Shown here: piece by piece, positions 1 through 10,155 of the stretch
How the letters are laid out: every line of letters begins with the position of its first letter
How positions within the stretch are numbered: position 1 is the first letter of the stretch
Source of the DNA: SHYR01 sp034406555
Lineage (GTDB): Bacteria > Chloroflexota > Dehalococcoidia > UBA2979
Assembly (NCBI GenBank): GCA_034406555.1
Contig: DASCRM010000008.1
Coordinates: 1 to 62,042, forward strand
DNA length: 62,042 nt
Direction: 5' to 3'
Program-made: the position numbers and the translations under genes
Notes under the pieces: generated by a model
Seen by the model: the letters and a program-made list of their open reading frames with translations, nothing else
Database searches by the model: none
Told to the model about the DNA's origin: nothing

Positions 1-114
1 CTCTCGACGCGCAGAGACCCAGGGCGACCGCTACTCTGTCGGCTCAGGTGTATCAAGGCAAGCGAAGCGCGCGACCTCCGACTACCGAGGCGAGCGACAG
101 AAGTGGAGCAACCG

Positions 115-966
115 ATGGCAGCCGTCACCCCCGGAGCAAAGATCGTCGAACTAACAACCGGCGTCTACGCCCGTCTGCACGAGGGCCTGACCAACGCGGG
201 CATCATCGTCGGCGACGACGGCGTGCTCGTGATCGACTCGCTGCGCGTCCCCTCCTTCGCCCGCGACCTGATCGCGGACGTGAAGCACCTCTCCGACAAG
301 CCGATCACCCACGTGATCGACACGCACTCGCACTGGGATCACAGCTGGGGCAACGAGGAGTTCCCCGACTCCACGATCATCGGCCACGAAAACTGCCGAG
401 CAGAGATGCTCGACCTCGAAAAGCTCGATGCCTGGCGCGACAAGGTCGTCAGCTCCAACGAAGGCTGGTCGGAGGAGGCGAAGACCGTACAGGTCACCCC
501 GCCCAACCTCACCTTCGAGACTTCCATGCAGCTCTACTTCGGTGGCCGGCGCATCGACCTGCGTTACCTCGGCCGTGCGCACACCGGCGGCGACATCTTC
601 ATCCACCTGCCGGACGACCGACTGCTGTTCACGGGCGACGTCGCCCAGGACGGCGGCATCCCCTTCATGATGGATGGCTACATCCAGGACTGGGTGGGAA
701 CTGACGCTCGCCTGCTCGAACTCGACTGCGAGCGCTTCATGGCCGGCCACGGGCCGATCGGGGAACGCCCCGCAATCGCCGAGGCTGCGCAGTTCATCAA
801 CGCCCTCGCTGCCGGCACCAAGCAGGCGATCGCGGAAAGCCAGGACGAAGCGACTGCGGCCGCAGGGGTGACCGAGGCGTTGAGCGAGCGTTTCGGAAGC
901 TGGCGCGGCTTCGAGCGTGTCGAGGAGAGCGTCGCCTTCGCGTTCCGCGAGATCAGCAACTCCTGA
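115..966 (+). CDS. MBL-fold metallo-hydrolase
   Basis: A 283-residue metallo-beta-lactamase-fold hydrolase. The metal-binding HxHxDH signature is seen as HSHWDH at about residues 71-76, followed by further ligand candidates in LGRAHTGGD, LFTGDV and a late MAGHGPIG. The family hydrolyses thioesters, lactones or similar substrates using two metal ions; the substrate cannot be read from the sequence. I start at the ATG at 115 because GGAG at 105-108 sits six bases upstream; an in-frame GTG at 103 is less well placed. It is the first gene of a plus-strand run with MaoC and SDR genes, so an acyl-thioester or lactone substrate would fit (inference). Confidence 0.85.
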   Translation: MAAVTPGAKIVELTTGVYARLHEGLTNAGIIVGDDGVLVIDSLRVPSFARDLIADVKHLSDKPITHVIDTHSHWDHSWGNEEFPDSTIIGHENCRAEMLDLEKLDAWRDKVVSSNEGWSEEAKTVQVTPPNLTFETSMQLYFGGRRIDLRYLGRAHTGGDIFIHLPDDRLLFTGDVAQDGGIPFMMDGYIQDWVGTDARLLELDCERFMAGHGPIGERPAIAEAAQFINALAAGTKQAIAESQDEATAAAGVTEALSERFGSWRGFERVEESVAFAFREISNS

Positions 967-983
967 ACGCTCCGTCTGAGCGA

Positions 984-1004
984 TCCGCCGGCCTCCTCGG
1001 CGGA
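984..1004 (+). terminator. GC hairpin after MBL gene
   Basis: A perfect 7-bp stem (TCCGCCG / CGGCGGA, 7-base loop) lies 18 bases after the stop of the MBL gene. There is no T-tract, so it could be a U-less terminator or only an RNA-stabilising hairpin. Confidence 0.3.
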
Positions 1005-1056
1005 CGGACTGGACACGGAGTGAGAGAATCGCCGCGCATACGCATCGGAGTGAACG

Positions 1057-1914
1057 ATGACAACTGACACCACCCACACGGAGCCCGCCGTCGGCAAGGT
1101 GCTCGACGATCGCGAATTCGTCGTCACCGACGCGATGGTCGACGACCACTTCGATGGACTCGCGCTCGACCGTGCCGCCTTCGACCGCGGCGACGAGCCG
1201 GTGCCATCGATGGTCGCCGGTGGCGCGGACAACTTCCATGGGCAGAGTGCTTTCGCGCAGGATCGCGGGCACCTCTGGATGCGCCAGGTGTGGGACCTGA
1301 ACGCCCCGCTCGTCCGCGGTGAGAAGTACGTCGCTCACGCCACCATCGAGGACATCTACAAACGCCGCGACCGCACGGTCGTCGACACCGTGATGGACCT
1401 CGAAGACACCAACGGCGAGATCGTGATCCGCTCCCACCACCACCAGTCATTCCTGCTCGATCAGGGCGACGACGAGGTCGTCTTGCGCGACCCGAGCAAG
1501 AAGGAGGGCGTCCGTAAGTTCGATGTCCCCGAGGGCACGCCGATCGAGTCGTTCGACCGCGTGATCACGCTGGAGATGTGCGGCAAGTACTTCCACGGCA
1601 GCCGCAGCTATCACACTGACCTCGACGCCTCGAAAGAGCTCGGCTTCAACAACGTCGTCGTCGGCGGGCGGCTGACGATGTCCTACATGGGCACGCTCAT
1701 GGAGCAGCACTTCGGCAACGCCTTCTGGAACGGCGGCAAGCTGGATCTCAAGTTCACCAACCCCACCTGGCCGGACGACCACATCACCATGAAGGGCGTC
1801 TCGATCGGACCGTCCGAGGACGATCCGATGCGCGAGGCCGTGTTCGGGTGGATCGAGAAGGACGACGGCACGATCGTCTTGATCGCCAACGCCAGCGCAC
1901 CGCGCGAGGGCTAA
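1057..1914 (+). CDS. MaoC-like dehydratase (double hot-dog)
   Basis: A 285-residue protein of the MaoC/FAS1A-like hot-dog superfamily, long enough for two tandem hot-dog folds. The second half carries a hydratase-like segment, YHTDLDASKELGFNN at about 191-205 followed by VVVGGRLTMSY, corresponding to the Asp/His region of R-specific enoyl-CoA hydratases. These enzymes add water to or remove it from acyl-CoA or acyl-acid substrates. GGAG lies just upstream of the ATG. With the SDR directly downstream it could form a hydratase/dehydrogenase pair of a beta-oxidation-like route; the exact substrate is unknown. Confidence 0.8.
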   Translation: MTTDTTHTEPAVGKVLDDREFVVTDAMVDDHFDGLALDRAAFDRGDEPVPSMVAGGADNFHGQSAFAQDRGHLWMRQVWDLNAPLVRGEKYVAHATIEDIYKRRDRTVVDTVMDLEDTNGEIVIRSHHHQSFLLDQGDDEVVLRDPSKKEGVRKFDVPEGTPIESFDRVITLEMCGKYFHGSRSYHTDLDASKELGFNNVVVGGRLTMSYMGTLMEQHFGNAFWNGGKLDLKFTNPTWPDDHITMKGVSIGPSEDDPMREAVFGWIEKDDGTIVLIANASAPREG

Positions 1915-2096
1915 ACACGCACGAGGCGAGGCCACGTTTGAGCCGTTCAGGGTGCTGATCCGCACCCCGCTGGTCAGTGCCCGGTACCGCCGGCACTCCC
2001 GCTATCGCTCGCAGGGTGGCAGAATGCCCGCGTCGGCCTCCTTCACGAAGCGCCGGAACAACGCAACGCAAACAACGCACAGCCAAGGGGGTAACC

Positions 2097-3029
2097 ATGG
2101 CAGGCAGACTCGACGGTAAGGTCGCGATCGTGACCGGCGCAGGACGTGGGATCGGGCGCGGCGAAGCGCTCGCGCTTGCTGCCGAAGGCGCAGCGGTGCT
2201 CGTCAACGACCTCGGCGGCTCGGTCGCCGGTGAAGGTGGCGACCAGACTCCTGCGGAAGAGGTCGTGAACGAGATTGAGAAGGCCGGCGGCCGAGCCGCC
2301 GCAAACTACGCGGACGTCTCCGACTTCGACGCCTGTGGCGAGATGATCAAGCAGGCGCTCGATGAGCTCGGTGGCGTCGACATCCTCGTCAACAACGCCG
2401 GCATCCTGCGCGACCGCATGGTCTTCAACATGACGAAGGAGGAGTGGGACATCGTGATCGCGGTGCACCTCACCGGCACCTTCAACACGATCAAGCACGC
2501 CGCCGTGATCATGCGACAGCAGCGCTCCGGCCGAATCATCAACACCAGCTCCAGCTCCGGTCTGGGCAACGCAGGGCAGGCGAACTACTCGGCAGCCAAG
2601 GAGGGCATCGTCGGCATCACCCGCACGGTCGCTCGCGACCTCGGCCGCTACGGCGTGACCTGTAACGCGATCCGCCCCACGGCGGCGACGCGGCTCACGC
2701 TCTCCCCGGAGATGGAGGCCGCCGCGAAGGCTCGCGAGGCACGTGGTGAGGCACCGACCGGTTCCGGCGGTGGGCTGGCCGCGTTCGACCCGAGCGCGAT
2801 CGGCGCGCTGATCACCTACCTCGCCTCGGACGAGGCGCAGAACGTCAACGGCCGTGACTTCATGATCCGCGGCCGCGAGGTCGGGCTCTACACGGAGCCG
2901 GTTGTGGAGGCTCGCGCCTTCTCGACCGCCAACATCTGGACGACGGATGAGATGTTCGATGTCTTCCCGGCGACCCTTGGGCCGTTGCTGAAGAACCGCT
3001 TCCAGCCGCCGCCGAAGGAAGAGGGCTAG
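2097..3029 (+). CDS. SDR-family (3R-hydroxyacyl-CoA type) dehydrogenase
   Basis: A 310-residue classical short-chain dehydrogenase. Near the N-terminus it has the nucleotide-binding TGAGRGIGRG loop, then VNDLGG, the structural NNAG motif, the catalytic serine in NTSSSSG and the YSAAK catalytic Tyr-Lys pair. The extended C-terminus and VNDLGG resemble the dehydrogenase part of multifunctional enzyme type 2, which oxidises (3R)-hydroxyacyl-CoA with NAD. The start is fixed by AAGGGGG at 2085-2091, five bases before the ATG. Upstream in-frame codons exist but lack such a ribosome site. Confidence 0.85.
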   Translation: MAGRLDGKVAIVTGAGRGIGRGEALALAAEGAAVLVNDLGGSVAGEGGDQTPAEEVVNEIEKAGGRAAANYADVSDFDACGEMIKQALDELGGVDILVNNAGILRDRMVFNMTKEEWDIVIAVHLTGTFNTIKHAAVIMRQQRSGRIINTSSSSGLGNAGQANYSAAKEGIVGITRTVARDLGRYGVTCNAIRPTAATRLTLSPEMEAAAKAREARGEAPTGSGGGLAAFDPSAIGALITYLASDEAQNVNGRDFMIRGREVGLYTEPVVEARAFSTANIWTTDEMFDVFPATLGPLLKNRFQPPPKEEG

Positions 3030-3051
3030 ACAGCCCACAACCGCAGGACTG

Positions 3052-3083
3052 GCCGCCGAGGGCATCGGTCAGCCCTCGGCGGC
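3052..3083 (+). terminator. strong 11-bp GC hairpin
   Basis: A perfect 11-bp inverted repeat (GCCGCCGAGGG / CCCTCGGCGGC) with a 10-base loop lies 22 bases after the SDR stop and 46 bases before the nitroreductase start. There is no T-tract; it could terminate or attenuate transcription between the two genes. Confidence 0.4.
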
Positions 3084-3129
3084 GGCCCGGCTCGACACGA
3101 GACAGACAGCCGCGAGGGGGCTACGCACG

Positions 3130-3744
3130 ATGGCAGACGAACTCGGCATCTTCGAGGTCATGTACAGCAACCGCGCGATGCGACGAATCAAGCCGGATGA
3201 GGTGCCCGAGGCACTGCTCCGCCGGCTGATCGAGGCCGCCAACCAGGCGCCCACGGCCAGCAACAACCAGAACACCCGCTGGATCATCGTCCGCGACGCG
3301 GATCAGAAGCAGAAACTCGCCGACCTCAACCGCGAGGCGCGACTCAACGCGTACGGCACGCCGGAACCCGCCACCGATCCCGCGATGGTGCGCCGCCAGG
3401 CCGCCTCGAAGTGGCACACCGAGAACCTGCAGCACGTCCCGGCCCACTTCATCGCCTGCATTGAGTTCGAGAATCAACCGCCCGACACCTACCGAGGTGG
3501 CGTGGGTACCGGCGGCTCCGTCTGGCCCGCCGTGCAGAACCTGCTGCTCGCCGCTCGTGCGCTCGGGCTCGGCGGCGTCCCGACGACGCTGCCGCTGGCC
3601 GACCGCGCGGCGGCGAAGGCGGTGCTCGGCCTGCCGGACAACGTCGAGCCGTTCTGCCTCGTGCCGGTGGGCTACCCGATGGGCAACTTCGGCCCCGTCA
3701 CGCGCAAGCCGATCGATGAGATCATGCGTTGGGATCGCTGGTAG
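3130..3744 (+). CDS. nitroreductase-family flavoprotein
   Basis: A 204-residue member of the FMN-dependent nitroreductase superfamily. The N-terminal SNRAMRRIKPDEVP followed by ANQAPTASNNQN is the typical FMN-phosphate binding start, and LLLAARALGLGG at about 140-151 is the conserved helix of the family. The length is normal. Such enzymes use NAD(P)H to reduce nitro groups, quinones or enones; no substrate can be assigned. A GAGGGGG ribosome site lies about 10 bases upstream. It is the fourth gene of the plus-strand run. Confidence 0.85.
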   Translation: MADELGIFEVMYSNRAMRRIKPDEVPEALLRRLIEAANQAPTASNNQNTRWIIVRDADQKQKLADLNREARLNAYGTPEPATDPAMVRRQAASKWHTENLQHVPAHFIACIEFENQPPDTYRGGVGTGGSVWPAVQNLLLAARALGLGGVPTTLPLADRAAAKAVLGLPDNVEPFCLVPVGYPMGNFGPVTRKPIDEIMRWDRW

Positions 3745-3780
3745 CGCGGAAGTACCCGCGACTCGCGAAGGAGAGCAACG

Positions 3781-4929
3781 ATGTCGGATGTCCCCACAAC
3801 AGCGCTGCAATTGCAGTCCACGGTACGCAGCGATGCGACGATTGAGCTGACGCTCGTCGATGCGCCCGTCCCGGAGCCGCGCGACGACCAGGTGGTCGTC
3901 CGCATCGAGGCCGCCCCGATCAACCCCTCCGACATGGGCGCGCTCTTCGGCCCTGCTGACCTCAGCACGGCGCGAGCCTCCGGCGACGCTGATCACCCGG
4001 TGATCACCGCGGACCTCCCGCAGGCTCAGATGAGGGCGCTCGCCGCCCGCATCGATCAGCCGATCCCCGTCGGCAACGAGGCCGGAGGGGTCGTCGTCGG
4101 CGCGGGTGCGAGCGACGAGGCTCAGGCGCTGATCGGTCGCACCGCCGGCATCATCGGCGGGGCAATGTACGCACAGTATCGCGTGATCGCCGCCTCCGCC
4201 TGTCTGGTACTGCCCGAGGGGGTGACCCCGGTCGAGGGGGCATCGTGCTTCGTCAATCCGCTCACGGCACTAGGCATGATCGAGACGATGCGGTTGGATG
4301 GGCACACTGCACTGGTGCACACGGCAGCGGCCTCGAACCTCGGCCAGATGCTGCAACGCGCCTGCATCGCGGACGGCGTCGACCTCGTCAACGTCGTGCG
4401 CCGCCCGGAGCACGTCACGATGCTGCGTGAACAGGGTGCGACGTACGTAGTCGATTCGAGCGCGGACAGCTTCCTCGATGACCTCACCGACGCGCTGGCG
4501 GCGACGGGCGCGACCGTCGCCTTCGACGCCACAGGAGGGGGCAGGCTGGCCAGCGACATCCTCACGCAGATGGAGGCGGCGATCGTGCGCTCGACGCAGG
4601 CCTCCGCCGCCAATCGCTACGGCTCCAACGTCCACAAGCAGGTCTACATCTATGGCGGCCTCGACACGAACATCACGACGCTCAACCGTAACTTCGGCAT
4701 GTCGTGGGGCCTCGGCGGCTTCCTGCTCGGCCCGTTCCAGGAGCGGGTCGGCCCGGAGGTGATGGCGACGCTGCGCGACCGTGTCGCCGAGGAGATCACC
4801 ACGACCTTCGCCAGCAGCTACTCGCACGAAGTCTCGCTGGCCGGCGCTCTGACCGTCGATGCGGTGCAAGCATACGGTGCCCGCGCGACCGGGCGGAAGT
4901 ACCTGGTCCGGCCCGTACTGGGGAGCTGA
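3781..4929 (+). CDS. MDR-superfamily zinc-less alcohol dehydrogenase/quinone oxidoreductase-like protein
   Basis: A 382-residue medium-chain dehydrogenase/reductase. The GroES-like N-terminal part contains INPSDMGALFGP, and the Rossmann part contains ALVHTAAASNLGQML and TVAFDATGGG. Zinc-ligand cysteines of classical alcohol dehydrogenases are absent, pointing to the quinone-oxidoreductase/enoyl-reductase side of the superfamily, which uses NADPH. An insertion of about 30 residues follows the GroES core (residues 60-95). GGAG lies upstream of the ATG, and the gene is 36 bases from the nitroreductase. Confidence 0.8.
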   Translation: MSDVPTTALQLQSTVRSDATIELTLVDAPVPEPRDDQVVVRIEAAPINPSDMGALFGPADLSTARASGDADHPVITADLPQAQMRALAARIDQPIPVGNEAGGVVVGAGASDEAQALIGRTAGIIGGAMYAQYRVIAASACLVLPEGVTPVEGASCFVNPLTALGMIETMRLDGHTALVHTAAASNLGQMLQRACIADGVDLVNVVRRPEHVTMLREQGATYVVDSSADSFLDDLTDALAATGATVAFDATGGGRLASDILTQMEAAIVRSTQASAANRYGSNVHKQVYIYGGLDTNITTLNRNFGMSWGLGGFLLGPFQERVGPEVMATLRDRVAEEITTTFASSYSHEVSLAGALTVDAVQAYGARATGRKYLVRPVLGS

Positions 4930-4964
4930 TCCGCGTCGGAGATTCGGCGCACGGAGGTGGACTG

Positions 4965-6403
<1,439 letters not shown>

Positions 6404-6407
<4 letters not shown>

Positions 6408-7060
6408 CCGACGACCACCTGTTCACGGCCAACGATCACGACCGTCCTCGCTGATTCGATTAGCGCTCCGAAGCCGTCATTCTCGACGCCCTGCAGCCCG
6501 GCCTGCCTCGCTTCGCTGCTGCTCCACCAGATCTCCGCGAGGCCGTCGTAGGTGCCATCGACGCCGCGGTCGCCGTGAGTGATCGCGTACCGCTCGCAGC
6601 CCTCGGTCCGTTCGACGGCGGCGCCGACATTCGGCGCGTGTCGCTCGCCCCAGTGCGTGAAGAAGTCGTCCGGCGGGACATCGTCCCTGCGCTTCACGAA
6701 GTAGACGACCTTCTCGCTCTCCGCAGTCACCGCGCCATCGACGATCACATGTTCGGAGGCCTTCAGGGCGCCGCCCGCACCCGGCTCCAGAACGTCGTAG
6801 AACCCGTCACCGCCGCGAGGAGTGTTGTCGCCGAACCACGTCTGGTAGTGCTGCTCGTCGCGCCACCACATCTCGGCAAGGCCGTCATACGGAGGTTCGG
6901 AGCCGTCCGTCTGCTCGCCGAAGAGCGTGATGCGGTAGCGTGCCGGCTTCCCGTTCTCGGCGACGTACGGCGCGTGTCCACTCTGCCAGCGCTCGAAAAG
7001 CGCCTCGCGGGTCAGCCCTTCTCGCCGACGCAGGACGCCCACTGATTTAATCTCGCCCAT
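6404..7060 (-). CDS. EthD-domain protein (tandem dimeric alpha-beta barrel)
   Basis: A 218-residue protein made of two repeated EthD-like ferredoxin-fold units. Each has a KRREGL/KRRDDV-type strand, a W...HAP turn (SGHAPYVAENG; WGERHAPNVGA) and a YDGLAEMWW/YDGLAEIWW segment. EthD-like proteins accompany P450 or monooxygenase degradation pathways; their biochemical role is mostly unknown. The start at 7060 gives the domain its normal N-terminus. A second EthD gene lies at 15817-16569. The stop overlaps the upstream hydrolase stop on the opposite strand. Confidence 0.8.
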
Positions 7061-7186
7061 GACGGGCCTCGCTCTCTGCACGTCGCCGGCACGGCAGGGT
7101 GCCGGACGCGGCCATGCTAGCCCGCCAGCGTCCGCGCTGCATCGGTGCACGCGAGCGCCAGAACGCGACCCGGACGGATCGTGCTC

Positions 7187-7192
7187 TAGACT
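7187..7192 (+). promoter_or_regulatory. TAnnnT -10 box for leaderless MFS mRNA
   Basis: TAGACT ends six bases before the ATG at 7199, and no Shine-Dalgarno sequence is present. This spacing is that expected for transcription starting at the start codon. It is a visual match only. Confidence 0.4.
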
Positions 7193-7198
7193 CGCGGC

Positions 7199-8512
7199 AT
7201 GTCTGCACAAGAGCCGCCCGCACGGTCGGGCATGCTGGCACCGCTTCGGGTGCGCGAGTTCCGGCTGCTCTTCATCGGGCTCGTCGCCGGGCAGGCGATG
7301 ATGCCGCTGCAGTTCGTCTCGCAGATCTTCTGGGTGCAGACGAACGCGAGCGTCGACTCGCGCGTCCTGCTCGTCGGCGCGATCGCCACCGTCCGCGGTG
7401 CCGGCATGCTGCTCCTCGGCCTCTACGGCGGGGCGCTGGCGGACCGCTTCAACCGTCGGCGGCTGCTGATCGTTACGCAGTCTGCGGTGATCCCGGTGAA
7501 CCTGTTGATCGCGCTCGTGATGTTGGTGAGCCCGGCGAACGGCCTTGGGCTCACGATCTTCTTCGCGCTCACCTTCGTCACGGCCGGGCTCTCCGCGATC
7601 GACGCGCCGACACGTCAGGCGCTGGTGCCGGACCTGCTGGGGCCGCGGCTGACACCGGGCGGCATCTCACTGGACGCCGCCGGGATGCAGATAGCGATGC
7701 CGGTCTCGCTGTTCGCGGCGGGATTCCTCGCTGCCGCGTTCGGTTTCGCGGGCGCCTACGCCTTCGGCGTGATCGGGAACGTCGTGCAGGTCGTGACGCT
7801 GCTGCTGATGAGCAGCGCCGCCACCGCTCGCCCGGCGCTGCGGTCGTCCAGCGGCCTCCGCCAGACCGTCCGCGATGTGCGCGACGGCATCGCATACACC
7901 CGAGGTAACCGCACCGTCTTCTGGGTGATCGTGCTCGTGCTGGTGATGACCGGGCTCGGCACCCCTGCAGTCGCCAACCTCGGTCCGACGTGGATCACGA
8001 CCGTTGTGGACGTGCCCGTGCGCAACTTTGGGCTCGTCGCCGCGACGTGGGGGATCGGTGCCTTCCTCGCCTCGATCACGCTCGCCCGCTTCGCGGAGTT
8101 CGAGCGCCGAGGGCTGGTGATCGCCTTCGGCTCGATCGCGTTCTCGCTCTCGTTCCTCGTCTTCGCCGGTGGCACAGTGCCTACGGCCGTGATCGGCAAC
8201 TTCGGACTGGGCGCGGCGCTGGCGGCGACGAACATCTCCGCGACTGCGCTGATCCAGCATCTCGTCCCCAACGAGGTGCGAGGTCGGGTGATGAGCATCC
8301 TGCTGGTCAGCCGTGGCCTGGCGCAGCTCGTGACGCTGCCACTTGCGGCGCTCGGCGGCGTGATCTCGCTGCGTACGCTCTTCCCGTCGCTGGCGCTTGT
8401 CGTGCTCGCGCTGACGATGCTGATCGTCGTCGTGCAGCCCTCGGTGCGACGCGCGCGCATCGTCCCCGGTCGCGAACCGGCACAGACGCCCTCCGCGCGG
8501 CGGGCGGGCTAA
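7199..8512 (+). CDS. MFS transporter
   Basis: A 437-residue major facilitator superfamily protein with about 12 hydrophobic segments. The loop after TM2 reads YGGALADRFNRRRLL, matching the MFS signature (G-x-L-a-D-r-x-g-r-r-x-x-l), and a second such turn is VPNEVRGRVMSI in the C-terminal half. Family members of this type (MFS_3/enterobactin exporter-like) export small molecules using the proton gradient; the substrate is unknown. No ribosome site is visible and a -10-like box ends six bases upstream, suggesting leaderless translation. Its TAA overlaps the convergent PPOX stop. Confidence 0.85.
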   Translation: MSAQEPPARSGMLAPLRVREFRLLFIGLVAGQAMMPLQFVSQIFWVQTNASVDSRVLLVGAIATVRGAGMLLLGLYGGALADRFNRRRLLIVTQSAVIPVNLLIALVMLVSPANGLGLTIFFALTFVTAGLSAIDAPTRQALVPDLLGPRLTPGGISLDAAGMQIAMPVSLFAAGFLAAAFGFAGAYAFGVIGNVVQVVTLLLMSSAATARPALRSSSGLRQTVRDVRDGIAYTRGNRTVFWVIVLVLVMTGLGTPAVANLGPTWITTVVDVPVRNFGLVAATWGIGAFLASITLARFAEFERRGLVIAFGSIAFSLSFLVFAGGTVPTAVIGNFGLGAALAATNISATALIQHLVPNEVRGRVMSILLVSRGLAQLVTLPLAALGGVISLRTLFPSLALVVLALTMLIVVVQPSVRRARIVPGREPAQTPSARRAG

Positions 8513-8931
8513 CGCTTGGAGTAGTCGATCGTCATCCAGCGCTCGATGCGCACGGTCGCGACGAGCGAATCGCTGTTCCCACCGGAGGCGTACTGACGGC
8601 CCTGCTCTTCGCCCAGATAGCGAGTCGCCAGCCGCAGGGTGAAGTTATCTTCAGCTGCCGGCCCGACGCGGGTGACGACACCCTCGACGCTGACGTACTT
8701 GTACGGGGATGTCTCCGTCTGGGCCACGAGGCTGACGCGTGTCCCCTCCGCGATCACCCTCGCCTTGTGGCCGCTACGGCCGTACGAGACATGGAAGTCG
8801 CCGCCGGGCTCGTAGAGGTACCAGATCGGTGCTGAGAGCGGCCCGCTCTCGCCATCGGCAATCGAAAGCACGCCGATGCGCACATCAGCGAGGAATGCCT
8901 CGCGCTCGCTCTTCGTCATGTACAGGGACAT
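8509..8931 (-). CDS. PPOX-class F420/FMN-dependent flavoprotein
   Basis: A 140-residue split-barrel flavoprotein of the pyridoxamine-phosphate-oxidase-like family. Diagnostic stretches are the N-terminal EREAFLADVRIGVLSI, the strand APIWYLYEPGGDFHV, and SLVAQTETSPYKYVSVEG. Short members without the PdxH C-terminus commonly bind F420, FMN or heme and reduce small molecules. AAGGA lies upstream of the ATG. The gene starts 20 bases after the luciferase-like oxidoreductase gene, so the two probably form an operon, perhaps sharing F420 or FMN chemistry (inference). Confidence 0.8.
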   Translation of the reverse strand: MSLYMTKSEREAFLADVRIGVLSIADGESGPLSAPIWYLYEPGGDFHVSYGRSGHKARVIAEGTRVSLVAQTETSPYKYVSVEGVVTRVGPAAEDNFTLRLATRYLGEEQGRQYASGGNSDSLVATVRIERWMTIDYSKR

Positions 8932-8951
8932 CGATGGTCCTTCCGCTCTGG

Positions 8952-10042
8952 TTACTGGCCCTTGGCTGCGTCGCGCGCTGCGACCCGCTCGCGCAGCGCC
9001 GGGATCAACTCGTGGCCGAACTCTACCGCGTCGGGCAGCGGGTCGAAGCCGCGGATCAGGATGTGCTCGACGCCGAGATCGTAGTAGGCGGCGAGCGCGT
9101 CGGCTACCTGCTCCGGCGTGCCCACGAGCGCCGTCGTGTTGCCGGCGGCCCCGGTCGCGCCCGCCAGGGGCATCCATAGCCGCTCGTCGTGAACATCCGA
9201 GCGGGCCGCGAAGTCCAGCAGCCGGCGCGAGCCCTCGTTCGTGGCCTCGCCAAGCACCATCGAGGCCGGTCGGGCCGCTTCCACACGCTCCAGGATCTGG
9301 CGTGCGCGCTCCCACGCCTCGTCCTCGGTCGGGACGATGATCGGTCGCAGCGAGACGTGGAAGCCTGGTGACCGCCCGTGCCTCGTGGCCGCGTATCGTA
9401 TCTGGGAGATGCGTTCGCGGACGCCCTCCAGCGGCTCGCCCACAGCGCGTAGACATCGGCGTACTGCGCGCCGACCTCAATCGCCGGTGCGGACGCGCCG
9501 CCGAAGTACAGCGGTATCTGCGGCTCCTGCACCGGCTTCACGACGCTGAAGGCACCGGTGCAGCGGTAGAAATCGCCCGCATGGTCGAAGGGCTGGTCGC
9601 TGGTCCAGACGTGCCGCAGCACGTCCATGTACTCGCCGCTGCGCCGGTAGCGCATGTCGTGGTCGGCGTAGTCGCCGTCGCGCTGCTGATCGGCGTCGCT
9701 GCCGCCGCTGATGATGTGCAACGCGATGCGCCCGCCCGTGAAGCGATCGAGCGTCGCGGCGGCGCGCGCCGCCAGAGTCGGCGGCATGAAGCCCGGACGA
9801 TGCGCGATCAGGTAGCGCAGCCGGTTCGTGTGCCCGGCTGCGTAGCCGGCCACCTGAAACCCATCTGCGGTCGTCGATCGGTAGCCGATCAGCACGCGGT
9901 CGAACCCCGCCTGCTCGTGTGCGCGTGCGAACGCCGCCGTGAACTCGGGAGAGACTCCCGATGCGGTCGAGACGTGGACCGTCGATCCCTCTCTGCGGGA
10001 CTCATCCTGCGTGCCGATCATCCCGATGATCTGGACAGGCAT
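8952..10042 (-). pseudogene. LLM-class flavin-dependent oxidoreductase, frameshifted
   Basis: A luciferase-like monooxygenase (SsuD/alkanesulfonate monooxygenase type) split by one frameshift. The N-terminal two thirds starts at 10042 behind a strong AGGAGGT and contains HIISGGSDADQQRDGD and YFGGASAPAIEVGAQYADVYALW. The rest continues in another frame with GEPLEGVRERI and VGTPEQVADALAAYYDLGVEHILIRGF. The break is at the CCC run 9439-9441 on the plus strand: adding one base restores a protein of about 363 residues, the family's usual length. Either the gene is inactivated or the assembly missed one base. It heads a two-gene operon with the PPOX gene. Confidence 0.8.
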
Positions 10043-10142
10043 CGCTACCTCCTGCTCGGCGCGGTCGCCCGGCCGCGTCCGCCGCTGAGGGGGAGCATAC
10101 GCCCGCCGAGGCGGCATGACGGCCGCTCACGCATGATCGCGG

Positions 10143-10148
10143 TACGCT
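10143..10148 (+). promoter_or_regulatory. TAnnnT -10 box for leaderless MFS mRNA
   Basis: TACGCT ends seven bases before the ATG at 10156, and no Shine-Dalgarno sequence is seen. The layout is the same as at 7187-7199 ahead of the other MFS gene. Confidence 0.4.
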
Positions 10149-10155
10149 CCGCGCG

